Source of the DNA: an uncultured Bacteroidales bacterium
GTDB taxonomy: Bacteria; Bacteroidota; Bacteroidia; Bacteroidales; UBA11471
Length of the DNA: 60,624 nucleotides
Direction: 5' to 3'
Assembly: GCA_947625885.1 (NCBI GenBank)
Contig: CANQQA010000016.1
Location: 1 to 60,624 of the forward strand
The notes beneath the pieces were generated by a model. The model ran no database searches, was not told where the DNA came from, and worked only from the letters and a program-made list of their open reading frames with translations. The translations under genes and the position numbers were made by a program. This document shows positions 1 through 8,475 of this stretch, in pieces; position 1 is the first letter of the stretch, and each line of letters opens with the position of its first letter.

Positions 1-95
1 AACTCAACTTTAACTCCCCAAAAGAGTGTTTCTTCAATCTTTTTTTGTAATGTTGCACTTGCCGGTTGACTCTACCGAATTAAAAACGCGGAACA

Positions 96-701
96 ATGGA
101 GAATAGAAAACGCATACAGGACTTTAATACATATAAACGAATTGACTATAACGGATACCATATCCGCATCTATTATGACACCGATGGACTCGATCCCCGT
201 CGGGATATGTATAATTTGGGAACACTTTATACGGCTCATCGGCATTACTGTCCCGAGGAGAATTTCAAGGACCATTTTGAGGTCGAAGAGGTATTCGAGG
301 AACAGGGCGGAGATTTCAGGGATTCGTTTCTCAACCGATATATTGCCTTGCCAGTATACCTTTACGACCATAGCGGAGTAACCGTTTCCACTACGCCGTT
401 CCATTGTCCGTGGGATTCCGGTCTTTTCGGCATCATCGCCGTTTCGGTGGAGAAAGTGCGCAAGGAGTATCATTGGAAGAGAATCACGACCAAACGTCGG
501 ACTGAAATTGAAAATGCCCTGCGCAGTGAAATCGAAACACTCGACCAGTATTACACCGGCGAAGTATACGGCTATGAAATAACTCCGGCCGATAACAAGA
601 CCGAACTACTCGACAGTTGCGGTAGTTTTTTCGGTGAAACGGGTCTTCAAGAAATCAACGCCCGGTGCGAGGCATTCATAGACGGTCTCAAGGCGGCATA
701 A
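96..701 (+). CDS. Conserved mobile-element protein, function unknown
   Basis: This 201-aa soluble protein has no signal peptide or membrane segment. The middle (about residues 75-125) reads ALPVYLYDHSGVTVSTTPF followed by CPWDSGLFGIIAVS. That block resembles a conserved core I know from short uncharacterised proteins of phages and conjugative elements in other phyla; this is recall, not a search result. It is the first gene of a run of co-directional small genes and is followed after 35 bases by the next. The composition is acidic and Tyr/Phe-rich, typical of element cargo. No function is assigned. Confidence 0.75.
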   Translation: MENRKRIQDFNTYKRIDYNGYHIRIYYDTDGLDPRRDMYNLGTLYTAHRHYCPEENFKDHFEVEEVFEEQGGDFRDSFLNRYIALPVYLYDHSGVTVSTTPFHCPWDSGLFGIIAVSVEKVRKEYHWKRITTKRRTEIENALRSEIETLDQYYTGEVYGYEITPADNKTELLDSCGSFFGETGLQEINARCEAFIDGLKAA

Positions 702-736
702 ACAGATTGTAGAACAACAAACTAAAAATCAAGAAT

Positions 737-1084
737 ATGAGCAGACAAATGCATTTCGGTACCGTATTCCAGATTCAATACGGTCATATCGGACTTTGGG
801 GCGGAGATGGACAGGATACCCTGTATGACCTCTTTAAGATGTTCGACATCGAAACCACCGCATCGGATATCTATGTGGATGATTATGAAGTGGAACGTTC
901 GGAACTGGAAAGGTTGTACAACCTCATCGCGTACAAAGAGCCTCTGTTCCGTGAGAAGGAATCCGCTTTTCTGAAACAGCTGGAAAAGATAGAAATGTCC
1001 TGCGAAGAGTTTCTGAAAATCCTTTCCCGATTGATTGCGGAAAGCGACCCAAACAACGAATACGTTCTTATATCGTGGTACTGA
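737..1084 (+). CDS. Hypothetical small protein
   Basis: This 115-aa protein is not recognised. The N-terminal half is Gly/Asp-rich and the C-terminal half looks helical (Glu/Lys/Leu-rich from about residue 50). The ATG lies at the end of an A-rich leader, 35 bases after the previous stop, so the two are probably co-transcribed. No catalytic motif, signal peptide or membrane segment is visible. Confidence 0.65.
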   Translation: MSRQMHFGTVFQIQYGHIGLWGGDGQDTLYDLFKMFDIETTASDIYVDDYEVERSELERLYNLIAYKEPLFREKESAFLKQLEKIEMSCEEFLKILSRLIAESDPNNEYVLISWY

Positions 1085-1140
1085 CCTCTTGTCTGCCAAG
1101 AGATGAACATAAGAAATTAACACCCATAAAACGTTCTAAG

Positions 1141-2109
1141 ATGATAACCATACCCGAAAATCTTTGGACCCGTAGGGAGGTCCTTTACAAAGAGATGGTA
1201 AAATACATGTCTCATTGTTATTTCCCTGCATATTCCGATGATACGAGTTTGCATGAATTTGCCATGTCCGAGTTCCGGCGTATCCGAGACACGATTTGTC
1301 GAAACGGAGGTATTGGCGAAGGACTGAAACTTCTGACCGACAACGGCACCTCTCCGTTCGATGCCGTTCAGGAGGATATCTTGCGGGAAATTCTCCGCAG
1401 GGTACGAAAAGACTTCCTGTTTCAGCAGATTTGCGACATACAGAAAGATTTGCTCGCTTCCGTTGCCCGCACCGTGAAAAATCATAGCGGCTATATCGAC
1501 ACGCTGTATGACGAGGATAACGGCGATGCCGAATTTGATGATACCCCGGCCGTGGTATTCCATCGCTCCGGTTCGGAGACATATTATGAGACCGCCATAC
1601 TCCTCAATCTCCACATGACCGATACGAAACTGTACTGCACTTTACATGGGGACAGTGACGAAAATATCGTACTGCCGGCAGATGCCTTACTCGTGGAGTG
1701 CCTGACAGCGTTATCGCACTGGCTGGAAGAACATGGATTTACGGTCTCTGATGATACGGACATTGCCGTATGCGATGTGTGTGGCTCTTTGGATATTCAG
1801 ACGCAGGCATGGGTCGACCCGAACACCCATGTATATATCGGCGAAACAGAGGACGACCGCGATGACAACTGGTGCGAGGAATGTGAAGAACATAATTACT
1901 TTTGCTCGCTTGCCGAGTTCAAGGAACGGATGCGAGACTGGTGGCGAAGTGCTGATTCCCTGCTCATGGAAAAAATATCCGGGCTTCGACCCGGCGACTT
2001 CTCTTCGGAAGCCGGAGTGCATGATTTTGCCGCGGCATGTGAACGATGGTGGGAATCCCTCGATTACAACACGCAACGAACAATCTGGAAAAACAACAAC
2101 AAAGAATAA
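1141..2109 (+). CDS. Hypothetical protein with two CxxC pairs
   Basis: I chose the ATG at 1141 over an upstream in-frame GTG at 1075, which would overlap the previous gene; this gives 322 aa. Two Cys pairs stand out, C211-C214 (CDVCGS) and C245-C248 (WCEECEEH), about 30 residues apart. That is the spacing of a zinc ribbon or treble-clef-like structural zinc site. The rest is acidic with no recognised fold. The next gene starts 4 bases after the stop and also encodes a four-Cys site, so the two may be functionally linked. That link is inference from position and composition only. Confidence 0.65.
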   Translation: MITIPENLWTRREVLYKEMVKYMSHCYFPAYSDDTSLHEFAMSEFRRIRDTICRNGGIGEGLKLLTDNGTSPFDAVQEDILREILRRVRKDFLFQQICDIQKDLLASVARTVKNHSGYIDTLYDEDNGDAEFDDTPAVVFHRSGSETYYETAILLNLHMTDTKLYCTLHGDSDENIVLPADALLVECLTALSHWLEEHGFTVSDDTDIAVCDVCGSLDIQTQAWVDPNTHVYIGETEDDRDDNWCEECEEHNYFCSLAEFKERMRDWWRSADSLLMEKISGLRPGDFSSEAGVHDFAAACERWWESLDYNTQRTIWKNNNKE

Positions 2110-2113
2110 TGTG

Positions 2114-2782
2114 ATGATACAGCTATTAGAAGATTTGAAAAGGTATTTCGACAACAAAGAACATCCTACAAAGGAGGAAATCCGCTTCCAACGACGGCTC
2201 TCGGAGGGTGGCTTTCCCATTGCTTCCGTACATCGGGACGACCTGGCAGAAAGCGGATATGATGTAGAATGCATATCGGATACCGACATGAACGAATTGG
2301 CCGGCAGAATGGCGGACGATTATTGCTCCCTGTTATTCTGGGATAACCTCAAAAGCGTGGCGGATAGTTTGGAATTTCCCAAAGTACGAAATTCCTATTG
2401 TCCAAGTTGTTCAAGCAAGTACATTCGGTACGATGCGGAGGGAGTATGGCACTGCGATGAATGCGGATTGGACTGGAGCGACAAACGCTATGTATTAGTC
2501 GAGTTTCCGGAGGAAAGTTCGTATTTCGAAGAAAGGGATATGGGGTATCCTTCATTCTCCAGCGCAGATAACGGAGCTCGCTATGTCCCCGAATTCGAGT
2601 ACATACAGCATTTCGACAGGACTCCCGACAAGGCGGAACTTTTTCGGCCCGTATGTTGGCCGGAATCACAGGTATTGATGGGACGGGAGGATTGTGAGCC
2701 TGTTCAAGATGAGAAAGGATTGAAAGATTTCGGTACCTCGAGTTTGTGGGTCCCTGTCAAATACAAAACGACCGAACGATGA
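2114..2782 (+). CDS. Hypothetical zinc-ribbon protein
   Basis: The open frame runs far upstream over the previous gene, but the coding start is most likely the ATG at 2114, just after that gene's stop; this gives 222 aa. C96-P-S-C99 and C114-D-E-C117 form a compact zinc ribbon of the kind that binds nucleic acid or stabilises a small domain. The C-terminal third is Pro/Glu/Tyr-rich with no recognised fold. The stop overlaps the next start (ATGA), indicating translational coupling. No function is assigned. Confidence 0.65.
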   Translation: MIQLLEDLKRYFDNKEHPTKEEIRFQRRLSEGGFPIASVHRDDLAESGYDVECISDTDMNELAGRMADDYCSLLFWDNLKSVADSLEFPKVRNSYCPSCSSKYIRYDAEGVWHCDECGLDWSDKRYVLVEFPEESSYFEERDMGYPSFSSADNGARYVPEFEYIQHFDRTPDKAELFRPVCWPESQVLMGREDCEPVQDEKGLKDFGTSSLWVPVKYKTTER

Positions 2783-3147
2783 TCGCCTTGGTGTATCCGT
2801 TTCAAGAAGAGATGAAACGCAAGGGATTTCCGGAATGCTATCTTGAAATACATTGCCCGTTATCCAAAGACCCGTATATCATGACAAATTCGCCGAACAT
2901 CCAACGACAGCTGAAAGAATATTTTCAGAAAAACGAAATCGACCCTCGCGACCTGTCATACGATGATGTTGCGGCAATCGCATACGACTACGTTCAGGAC
3001 AATATTCCTCCCCAGTTGGAAGATGACGAGGATTCCGGCTGGTATGATGAGACATTCGATATGTGGACTTCCTATTGCGCGTATTATGTAACGTATGTCT
3101 GTTTCATGGCCTATATGCATGATCATGCGTATTGTGTGGACAGATAA
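2779..3147 (+). CDS. Hypothetical protein, translationally coupled
   Basis: This 122-aa protein starts at the ATG at 2779, which overlaps the upstream TGA. The middle is very acidic (a PPQLEDDEDSGWYDE stretch near residue 80) and the end is rich in Tyr, Cys, His and Met (YCAYYVTYVCFMAYMHDH). The C-terminal cluster could bind metal, but no known motif fits. It is the last gene before an intrinsic terminator, so 96-3147 probably forms one transcription unit. Confidence 0.6.
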   Translation: MIALVYPFQEEMKRKGFPECYLEIHCPLSKDPYIMTNSPNIQRQLKEYFQKNEIDPRDLSYDDVAAIAYDYVQDNIPPQLEDDEDSGWYDETFDMWTSYCAYYVTYVCFMAYMHDHAYCVDR

Positions 3148-3188
3148 AGCCCCATCAACATAGCCGGCACATCCTAACATTATACCGG

Positions 3189-3217
3189 GCGAGGGAGGTT
3201 TCTTCCTCGCTCTTTTT
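3189..3217 (+). terminator. Intrinsic terminator after the first gene block
   Basis: GCGAGG at 3189-3194 pairs with CCTCGC at 3205-3210, and the stem can extend by a G-T and an A-T pair. A T-rich run TCTTTTT follows at 3211-3217. It sits 42 bases after the stop of the last gene of the first block. Confidence 0.8.
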
Positions 3218-3256
3218 GTAGAACAAACAATAATCACATTCAAAAACATCACCATT

Positions 3257-4150
3257 ATGGGAACTTCACTATCTGTGGAGACTGCTGTACGGCAGTTCGA
3301 CTTCAAAAACAACAGCGTCGAGACCATGACGCTCGAAACATTGCGGCGCACACACCGCGAGAACGACATCTACGGTAAGCCTGTTAAGGGCATCTACCAC
3401 TACGAACTCTTGGAGCAGGCAATGAACCTTTGCCAAAAGCACAACCTCCATTATGAGGTTGAAGAGATTTTTGCAGCCCAAAACAAGAACAAAGACCAGC
3501 CGGGGGTCGTCATACTGCCGGAGGTAGAGAAACGATTCGGCGAACTGGCAGTCGAAGCACATGTCCTGCGGCGTGTCTATGCGACCATCCGCATTAAAGA
3601 CCTGGAAACGGATGAACTGACGACAACACTGGTAATCGCTTTTCACCAGAACGGGATTCAGACTGCCATAGGACCTTGCGTGCGCATTTGCCATAATCAG
3701 TGCATCCTTTCGGCGGAGCGCTCGGCAGCGACTTACGGTCGCGACAAACTCTCTCTCGAAGAACTGCTTAAGTGTATGGACAGTTGGCTGTCGAATTTCG
3801 AGGTACAGATGAACGAAGACAGGGAGCGCATCCGTCGTCTCAAAGAAAAAACGATATCGCAAGCCGAAATGTTTGCCTATATCGGTCTGCTTACCGCCCT
3901 TCGGGTATCTCATGACAGTAAGGATAAGCGGCTGTCTGCAACGGTGGAAACCTACCCGCTGAATCAGGGACAGATTTCCGAATTCACGGAGGCATTGCTC
4001 CTGCAAAGTATGGAAAAACAGGCCCTCACGGCTTGGGACCTCTATAATGTCGCAACGGAAATTTACAAACCCGGACATACGGATATTCCGGCAATAATCC
4101 CGCAAAACGGGGCTATGGCGGAACTCTTGCTGCGGGAAACACTTAACTGA
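3257..4150 (+). CDS. Conserved mobile-element protein, possibly DUF3871-like
   Basis: This 297-aa soluble protein has no signal peptide. A central segment (about residues 128-150), ending in FHQNGIQTAIGPCVRICHNQ and CIL, resembles by eye the 'F-x-G-F-x-N-x-V-C-x-N-x-C' core of DUF3871-type proteins. Those are common in Bacteroides conjugative elements and distantly resemble phage/plasmid DUF932 proteins. The call is tentative. The start ATG at 3257 lies 40 bases past the terminator, so the gene probably has its own promoter, but I see no clear TTTG/TAnnTTTG pair there. It is followed closely by a small coiled-coil gene and a recombinase. Confidence 0.7.
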   Translation: MGTSLSVETAVRQFDFKNNSVETMTLETLRRTHRENDIYGKPVKGIYHYELLEQAMNLCQKHNLHYEVEEIFAAQNKNKDQPGVVILPEVEKRFGELAVEAHVLRRVYATIRIKDLETDELTTTLVIAFHQNGIQTAIGPCVRICHNQCILSAERSAATYGRDKLSLEELLKCMDSWLSNFEVQMNEDRERIRRLKEKTISQAEMFAYIGLLTALRVSHDSKDKRLSATVETYPLNQGQISEFTEALLLQSMEKQALTAWDLYNVATEIYKPGHTDIPAIIPQNGAMAELLLRETLN

Positions 4151-4157
4151 TGGAACC

Positions 4158-4379
4158 ATGACAGAAAGACAACTCAAACGGGCGACGCTTGAAAAGCGTC
4201 TCGAGCGGCTGGAAGAGCGGCTGTATCAGGAAAAACTGCGCTTGCATAAGGTCATTGACGGGTTCGGATGGGGGCGCGGTATGCGATGTACGAAATGCAC
4301 TCCTTCTTTCCGCCGCCAAACGGAATTAGAAGAGAAAATCAAGGAGGTCAAACGCCTCCTTGCCCTAAACAATTCATAG
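4158..4379 (+). CDS. Small basic coiled-coil protein
   Basis: This 73-aa protein is Arg/Lys/Glu/Leu-rich with heptad-like repeats at both ends (ERLEERLYQEKLRLHK and ELEEKIKEVKRLL). The centre carries CTKC, which could pair with another chain to bind metal. It starts 7 bases after the previous stop, and its stop directly abuts the recombinase start, implying co-translation with the recombinase. It could be a DNA-binding accessory factor for recombination, but only position suggests that. Confidence 0.6.
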   Translation: MTERQLKRATLEKRLERLEERLYQEKLRLHKVIDGFGWGRGMRCTKCTPSFRRQTELEEKIKEVKRLLALNNS

Positions 4380-4970
4380 ATGACCCGTATCAAAGGACAA
4401 CTGACGACAGCCGACTATCTTCCCATAGAGGTTTTTCGGAAATTGCTGGACGATTTGGAGAGAGACCATGAATATCTGTGGGAAACATATTGTTGGCTGT
4501 CATTTTGTACGGCATTCCGGGCATCCGATGTCCGGACCCTGCAATGGCGCGACGTACTCCGTCGGCAAGAACTGGTGCGCATCGAGAAGAAAACCGGAAA
4601 AAACCGGCTGGTGAAATTCAGTAACGAGGTTCAAGCCAGAACACAACATTTGTACGAACTGCTGGAATGCCCCGATGCGGACAAACTGATATTTGCCAAT
4701 CCCCGCACGGGGCAACCCTATACGATTGTACACATCAATCGTCTGCTGAAACTTTTCCGCATAAGATACCGGATACCCGTCAAGGCTTTTTCCACACATA
4801 CTTTCCGAAAGACTTTCGGCCGGTATGTCTATGAAATGTCGGGGCGTACCGCGGAAGGCTTGATTCTGCTCAACCAGATATTCAAGCACGCCAATCTGGA
4901 AACGACACGCCGGTATATCGGACTGGCACAGGAAGATATCGATAAGGTATTTATGTCCATAAGGTTTTAA
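4380..4970 (+). CDS. Tyrosine recombinase, catalytic domain only
   Basis: This 196-aa protein carries the phage-integrase family active site: R47 (in FCTAFRASD), H140-x-x-R143 (THTFRKT), H170 (FKHANLETT) and the nucleophile Y179 (RRYIGL). A basic beta-turn near residue 72 (EKKTGK) fits the conserved Lys. Full-length XerC/D or element integrases are about 300-400 aa and begin with an arm-binding and a core-binding domain. Here only the C-terminal catalytic half is present, starting cleanly at an ATG that abuts the previous stop, and no in-frame N-terminal half lies upstream. It may be a minimal recombinase or may get its DNA-binding half from the 73-aa neighbour. All catalytic residues are intact, so decay is not evident. 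Confidence 0.88.
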   Translation: MTRIKGQLTTADYLPIEVFRKLLDDLERDHEYLWETYCWLSFCTAFRASDVRTLQWRDVLRRQELVRIEKKTGKNRLVKFSNEVQARTQHLYELLECPDADKLIFANPRTGQPYTIVHINRLLKLFRIRYRIPVKAFSTHTFRKTFGRYVYEMSGRTAEGLILLNQIFKHANLETTRRYIGLAQEDIDKVFMSIRF

Positions 4971-5087
4971 TTTTTAACGGCCAGTCAACCTCTCCAAGCC
5001 CGGCACGACTAACCTTGATATGTCGTCCGTGCGAAGAAAACCATCAATGAAAAGACAGAAACTCGAACCAGACAATGTTATATAGTT

Positions 5088-6323
5088 ATGAAGAAATACA
5101 AAATAGTGATAGAAGAAACGCGGCGCAAAGAGATTGGCGTCGCTGCCAAAACTCCCGGTCTGGCGGTTTGCCAAGCAGAGGAGGAATACAATGAAGGGAA
5201 GCACGTTCTTTGCGACAGACATTTCGTCGGCGCAGATATAGCGCTTTCCGAGTCGGATACGGAGGTAAAAGAGGCTTTCCGAAATCCGAAATTTCTCGAT
5301 TTCATCAAACAACGCTTCGAGAATATGCAGGATTTGATACCGATACAGGATAAGGTTCGCCTCACATTCGGCAGTATGGACAATGCCTTGTACGAATTCA
5401 GAGAAGAAGAAACGGAGAGGCAGCGCGCTGCAACTCCGCGAATATTTCTGCTGTACCGCTGCGATGCATGGCACTCCGTGGCGTCAAAGGAATTGATTGC
5501 CTCGTTTACCTCGTTCGAGCAGGTAATGGCATATATGCGCGGCAATCAGCTCAAATTCCGCCTGTTGAACAGAGAGGTCGAGGAATTTGAATTACATGGG
5601 CAAACACAGGACAGGGAAGAAAATTATTGCTGCGAGGAAATCCTTGCGAATCCCGTCCCTACACCATGCACAACGCAGAGTAAGAAAGACCGCCGGTTTT
5701 ATGACTGCGAATTTTCATACGGGAAATCGTCAATTACCCGTGGTGAACTGGAAGAAATGGCATCCCCTTTTTGTACGGAGAACGTGTCCGATGAGCAGAT
5801 GAACCAGATTGTGTGGGATACGGAAACGGGAACCCGCGAACGGTTGCGGCTTGCCCCCAATGAAGATATCGACTTCGAGAATGAACGGCATCGCGAGGTT
5901 TGGTGGGAAGAACTGGAAGCCGCCGTAAACAGACAGAATGTCCCTTATTATGAAGATTTCATTGATGTCCTGCATGGCACGACCGACCCCGAAGTCGAAT
6001 TCTGCACTCGCGACAACGATGCCGTCATCTATTTTACCGATGACCGTGAAACGGCAAAAAAATTCGCATATGCCCAAGACTGTGGCGGGTTGGGTCTGGA
6101 CGAACTGCCCATAATCATACATGCGACAATCCTTTTACGGAATCCTTATTATATTCATACCGAGGAGGAATGGGCAAAATTGGGCGACATCTCGGTCATT
6201 GACAAAAGCAAGTTCCACGGGTATGACGGTATCGTATTCAGAAAAGATGATTCTGACGCAACCTGCTATGTGTTGTTCGATGCCGCGAACTGCAAAATTA
6301 CAGAACGGGAAATATTGGAATAA
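5088..6323 (+). CDS. DpnD/PcfM-like plus ADP-ribosyltransferase-like fusion
   Basis: This 411-aa protein appears to have two domains. Residues 1-50 (KYKIVIEETRRKEIGVAA, then a Tyr/Glu stretch and CDRHFVGADI) resemble the DpnD/PcfM-type module, a small beta-alpha domain common next to mobile-element genes. The C-terminal part resembles the ART-like module seen in phage and element 'polyvalent' proteins: H296-G297-T298, then Y315-F316-T317-D318 and an A-K-K-F-A helix, then NPYYI near 350 and G378-Y379-D380-G381. That HGT / YFT / GYDG order is the usual signature of the NAD-binding fold. The middle (60-290) is unassigned. The gene ends 28 bases before a strong terminator. A role in modifying host or rival proteins is inference. 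Confidence 0.75.
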   Translation: MKKYKIVIEETRRKEIGVAAKTPGLAVCQAEEEYNEGKHVLCDRHFVGADIALSESDTEVKEAFRNPKFLDFIKQRFENMQDLIPIQDKVRLTFGSMDNALYEFREEETERQRAATPRIFLLYRCDAWHSVASKELIASFTSFEQVMAYMRGNQLKFRLLNREVEEFELHGQTQDREENYCCEEILANPVPTPCTTQSKKDRRFYDCEFSYGKSSITRGELEEMASPFCTENVSDEQMNQIVWDTETGTRERLRLAPNEDIDFENERHREVWWEELEAAVNRQNVPYYEDFIDVLHGTTDPEVEFCTRDNDAVIYFTDDRETAKKFAYAQDCGGLGLDELPIIIHATILLRNPYYIHTEEEWAKLGDISVIDKSKFHGYDGIVFRKDDSDATCYVLFDAANCKITEREILE

Positions 6324-6351
6324 CTGTTCATCAAATGCCATAATGATGACC

Positions 6352-6387
6352 GACCGTCACGGACCGTGTGCCGTGGCGGTCTTTTTT
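6352..6387 (+). terminator. Strong intrinsic terminator
   Basis: An 11-bp stem pairs GACCGTCACGG (6352-6362) with CCGTGGCGGTC (6371-6381), with one G-T pair, and is followed by seven T residues. It ends the transcript carrying the recombinase and the ART-like fusion gene. Confidence 0.9.
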
Positions 6388-6456
6388 TAACGCAAGTACG
6401 AGGAGTCTTTCACTCCCTCAAAGTCTATTATACCTAACATTTTATAAAAAGTTAAT

Positions 6457-6777
6457 ATGCAACAAATAGGACAACGTATCGAAACTCCCGAAGGGGTTTT
6501 CTTCGAACTGGATTATTCGGGTGAAGGAATGATTTTCAAAGATGAAGAGGCATTCCTCAATCACCCCGACGCAATCTGCTACATTCCGGAAGCAGAGGCG
6601 ATAGACTATAACGGTTGGCGCATACCGGAAACCGCCTCGGTAGGTTATACACACAATGACCTGCTCCTTTTGTGTGAGGGGGATGAAGAGTTGTGCCACG
6701 AACTTTTCTATGAGCTGGAATGGACATGTCCTACCACTCTTTTGTGTGAATGGGGATCTATCAATGAACCTGACTAA
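6457..6777 (+). CDS. Hypothetical acidic protein
   Basis: This 106-aa protein is strongly acidic, with many Glu, Asp, Tyr and Trp residues and several Cys in the second half (LLLCEGDEELCHELFY). It is not recognised. It is the first gene after the 6.35-kb terminator and probably begins a new transcript. DNA-mimic anti-restriction proteins share this acidic, aromatic composition, but I see no family motif, so that is only a possibility. Confidence 0.55.
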   Translation: MQQIGQRIETPEGVFFELDYSGEGMIFKDEEAFLNHPDAICYIPEAEAIDYNGWRIPETASVGYTHNDLLLLCEGDEELCHELFYELEWTCPTTLLCEWGSINEPD

Positions 6778-6790
6778 TCAATAAACGCTT

Positions 6791-7162
6791 ATGGACAATA
6801 CGACAAAAATCATAACAGCCCAAGATGTTGACTCCTTACGCAAGAATTTGCAGGCGGAAATTGTCGCGCTGCTGAGGGAGCATCATCTGACCGAATTGTC
6901 TTTGGGAAAAGAGGGGACGCTTTCCGGTCCGACATTCATCATAGACTATTGCGAACGTTCCGCATGTTGGAACGAGTTACAGGTCATCGCTGTCGGCATC
7001 TGCGAAGACGGAGACCTCTTTCTGCGGGTCGCCAATGATATAGAGGACGTTGTAATGACCATTTATTCCAGCGGAATGAGTATTGCAACGCATAATATCG
7101 ACTGGTTGCTCGGAATAAGGGATAACATCGGAGAAACGCTAGAATTACCTGAAATAGCATAA
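6791..7162 (+). CDS. Hypothetical protein
   Basis: This 123-aa protein has a helical N-terminus (residues 10-35) followed by alternating strands. It is acidic overall and contains no recognised motif. It starts 13 bases after the previous stop and ends 3 bases before the next start, so it is part of the same small-gene string. No signal peptide or membrane segment is seen. Confidence 0.6.
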   Translation: MDNTTKIITAQDVDSLRKNLQAEIVALLREHHLTELSLGKEGTLSGPTFIIDYCERSACWNELQVIAVGICEDGDLFLRVANDIEDVVMTIYSSGMSIATHNIDWLLGIRDNIGETLELPEIA

Positions 7163-7165
7163 TCT

Positions 7166-7348
7166 ATGGCTGCATTAAAAACCATTTATATAACGGTTCG
7201 CCTCGATATTTACCATCCGAATGTCAAGGAAATTACTGACGACGAAGTAGAAGAACTCATCAGTGAACTGAACTGCGAATGCAGGAATGACAAGGGATAT
7301 GAAATCGAAACCGAAATATGCGGACGCAACGATTCATGTGATTGTTAG
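7166..7348 (+). CDS. Very small Cys-rich protein
   Basis: This 60-aa protein has five Cys residues, four of them in a C-terminal half reading CEC...C...CDC. The ATG at 7166 follows the previous stop by 3 bases. It could bind a metal ion, but the spacing fits no family I know. The context is the same as its neighbours in the small-gene string. Confidence 0.5.
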   Translation: MAALKTIYITVRLDIYHPNVKEITDDEVEELISELNCECRNDKGYEIETEICGRNDSCDC

Positions 7349-7449
7349 AAGACATTCCGACTAACCGCTCATTACCTGTCCCTAAACTTGAAATAAACTA
7401 CCATACGAAAATTTAAGAAAAGACTGCTATAAACCAAGGAGGAACAACA

Positions 7450-7722
7450 ATGAAGGATTCATACTCTGTCGAACAAGACATCCGGGAAAAATATCGAACC
7501 TTTGTGAGAAAACAGGGTCGGAAACCCCGTTATGCTCATTGCCGTATCAAATGGAACGATGATGCGACCGAAGAGGAGGTCATCATAAAACTATCTGCAC
7601 ACGCAGATCCCGGTGAGGATGACAGCATCTTTTTTTACTGCAACAATTTCAGCGAATTTTCCCGACTGACAAAAACAGGAATGGAAGATTTTATCCTCAT
7701 CCGATGTTTCGGTTTTGAATGA
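7450..7722 (+). CDS. Hypothetical small protein
   Basis: This 90-aa protein has a basic N-terminal third (REKYRTFVRKQGRKPR) and an acidic, strand-rich remainder. A ribosome-binding site AAGGAGG lies at 7436-7442, about 7 bases before the ATG. That is unusually strong for this phylum and supports the start. It is not otherwise recognised. Confidence 0.6.
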   Translation: MKDSYSVEQDIREKYRTFVRKQGRKPRYAHCRIKWNDDATEEEVIIKLSAHADPGEDDSIFFYCNNFSEFSRLTKTGMEDFILIRCFGFE

Positions 7723-7743
7723 TGAACAATACAATCAAGTACT

Positions 7744-8475
7744 ATGAAGAATAATACGACTCTGTACGACCAATTACAAGGACTTACACAAAAATATACG
7801 GATACTTTACGCCGGTTGCCTCTCCGTCCTGCTGGATGGCTGCCACATATCGTTTATATCGAGGAAGAAGGTGATTATCCGGTATACACGATGTACAAAT
7901 TGGAAGAAATACGGAAAGACGGTTCGTGTGTACTGCTGAACCCCGCTACCGGAGAGCGATTCAACGACAGACAGTTATATGAAATAAATATCGACTGGCT
8001 CGATACCGTAGTGAGATGGTATTACGAATGTTGTCGGGAACAGCATCTCGGGAAGGATCATGTTTCCGCCGTACTCCGACAAGAGACCGATGCGGAAGGA
8101 CCAATCATAGAAAATTTTATGGAAACATTCTCTTCGGATCCATTGCCTTTGGAAGATACGGTTTCCCTGTTTCAGGAATGGAGAACTTCTCGTCGCTTTT
8201 CCCAAAATGAGTTCGTCAAGTTAACGGACGAAGTCATAACGATATTGCGAAATTGTTTCGGCAATGAAGCGGCAGTGTACAGGGAGAATATGCTGTTGCA
8301 AGTACTGTACAACAAATGGGATGAGGCGGGAATCCGAATTGTAGGCGTGAGGGATGTACGGGAAGATGACATTCAAGAAATCCGTGCCTCATACCTGCGA
8401 CCTGCAACGGCAAAAGAAACGCAAGACTGTATTATAACGCTAACCAAGACCATGAACGATGCCATACAAAAGTGA
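7744..8475 (+). CDS. Hypothetical protein
   Basis: This 243-aa soluble protein is acidic, with helical segments at both ends and a Trp/Tyr-rich middle (DWLDTVVRWYYECC near residue 90). No known domain is recognised. Its last 17 bases overlap the start of the HTH gene in another frame, so expression of the two is likely coupled. No signal peptide or membrane segment is present. Confidence 0.6.
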   Translation: MKNNTTLYDQLQGLTQKYTDTLRRLPLRPAGWLPHIVYIEEEGDYPVYTMYKLEEIRKDGSCVLLNPATGERFNDRQLYEINIDWLDTVVRWYYECCREQHLGKDHVSAVLRQETDAEGPIIENFMETFSSDPLPLEDTVSLFQEWRTSRRFSQNEFVKLTDEVITILRNCFGNEAAVYRENMLLQVLYNKWDEAGIRIVGVRDVREDDIQEIRASYLRPATAKETQDCIITLTKTMNDAIQK

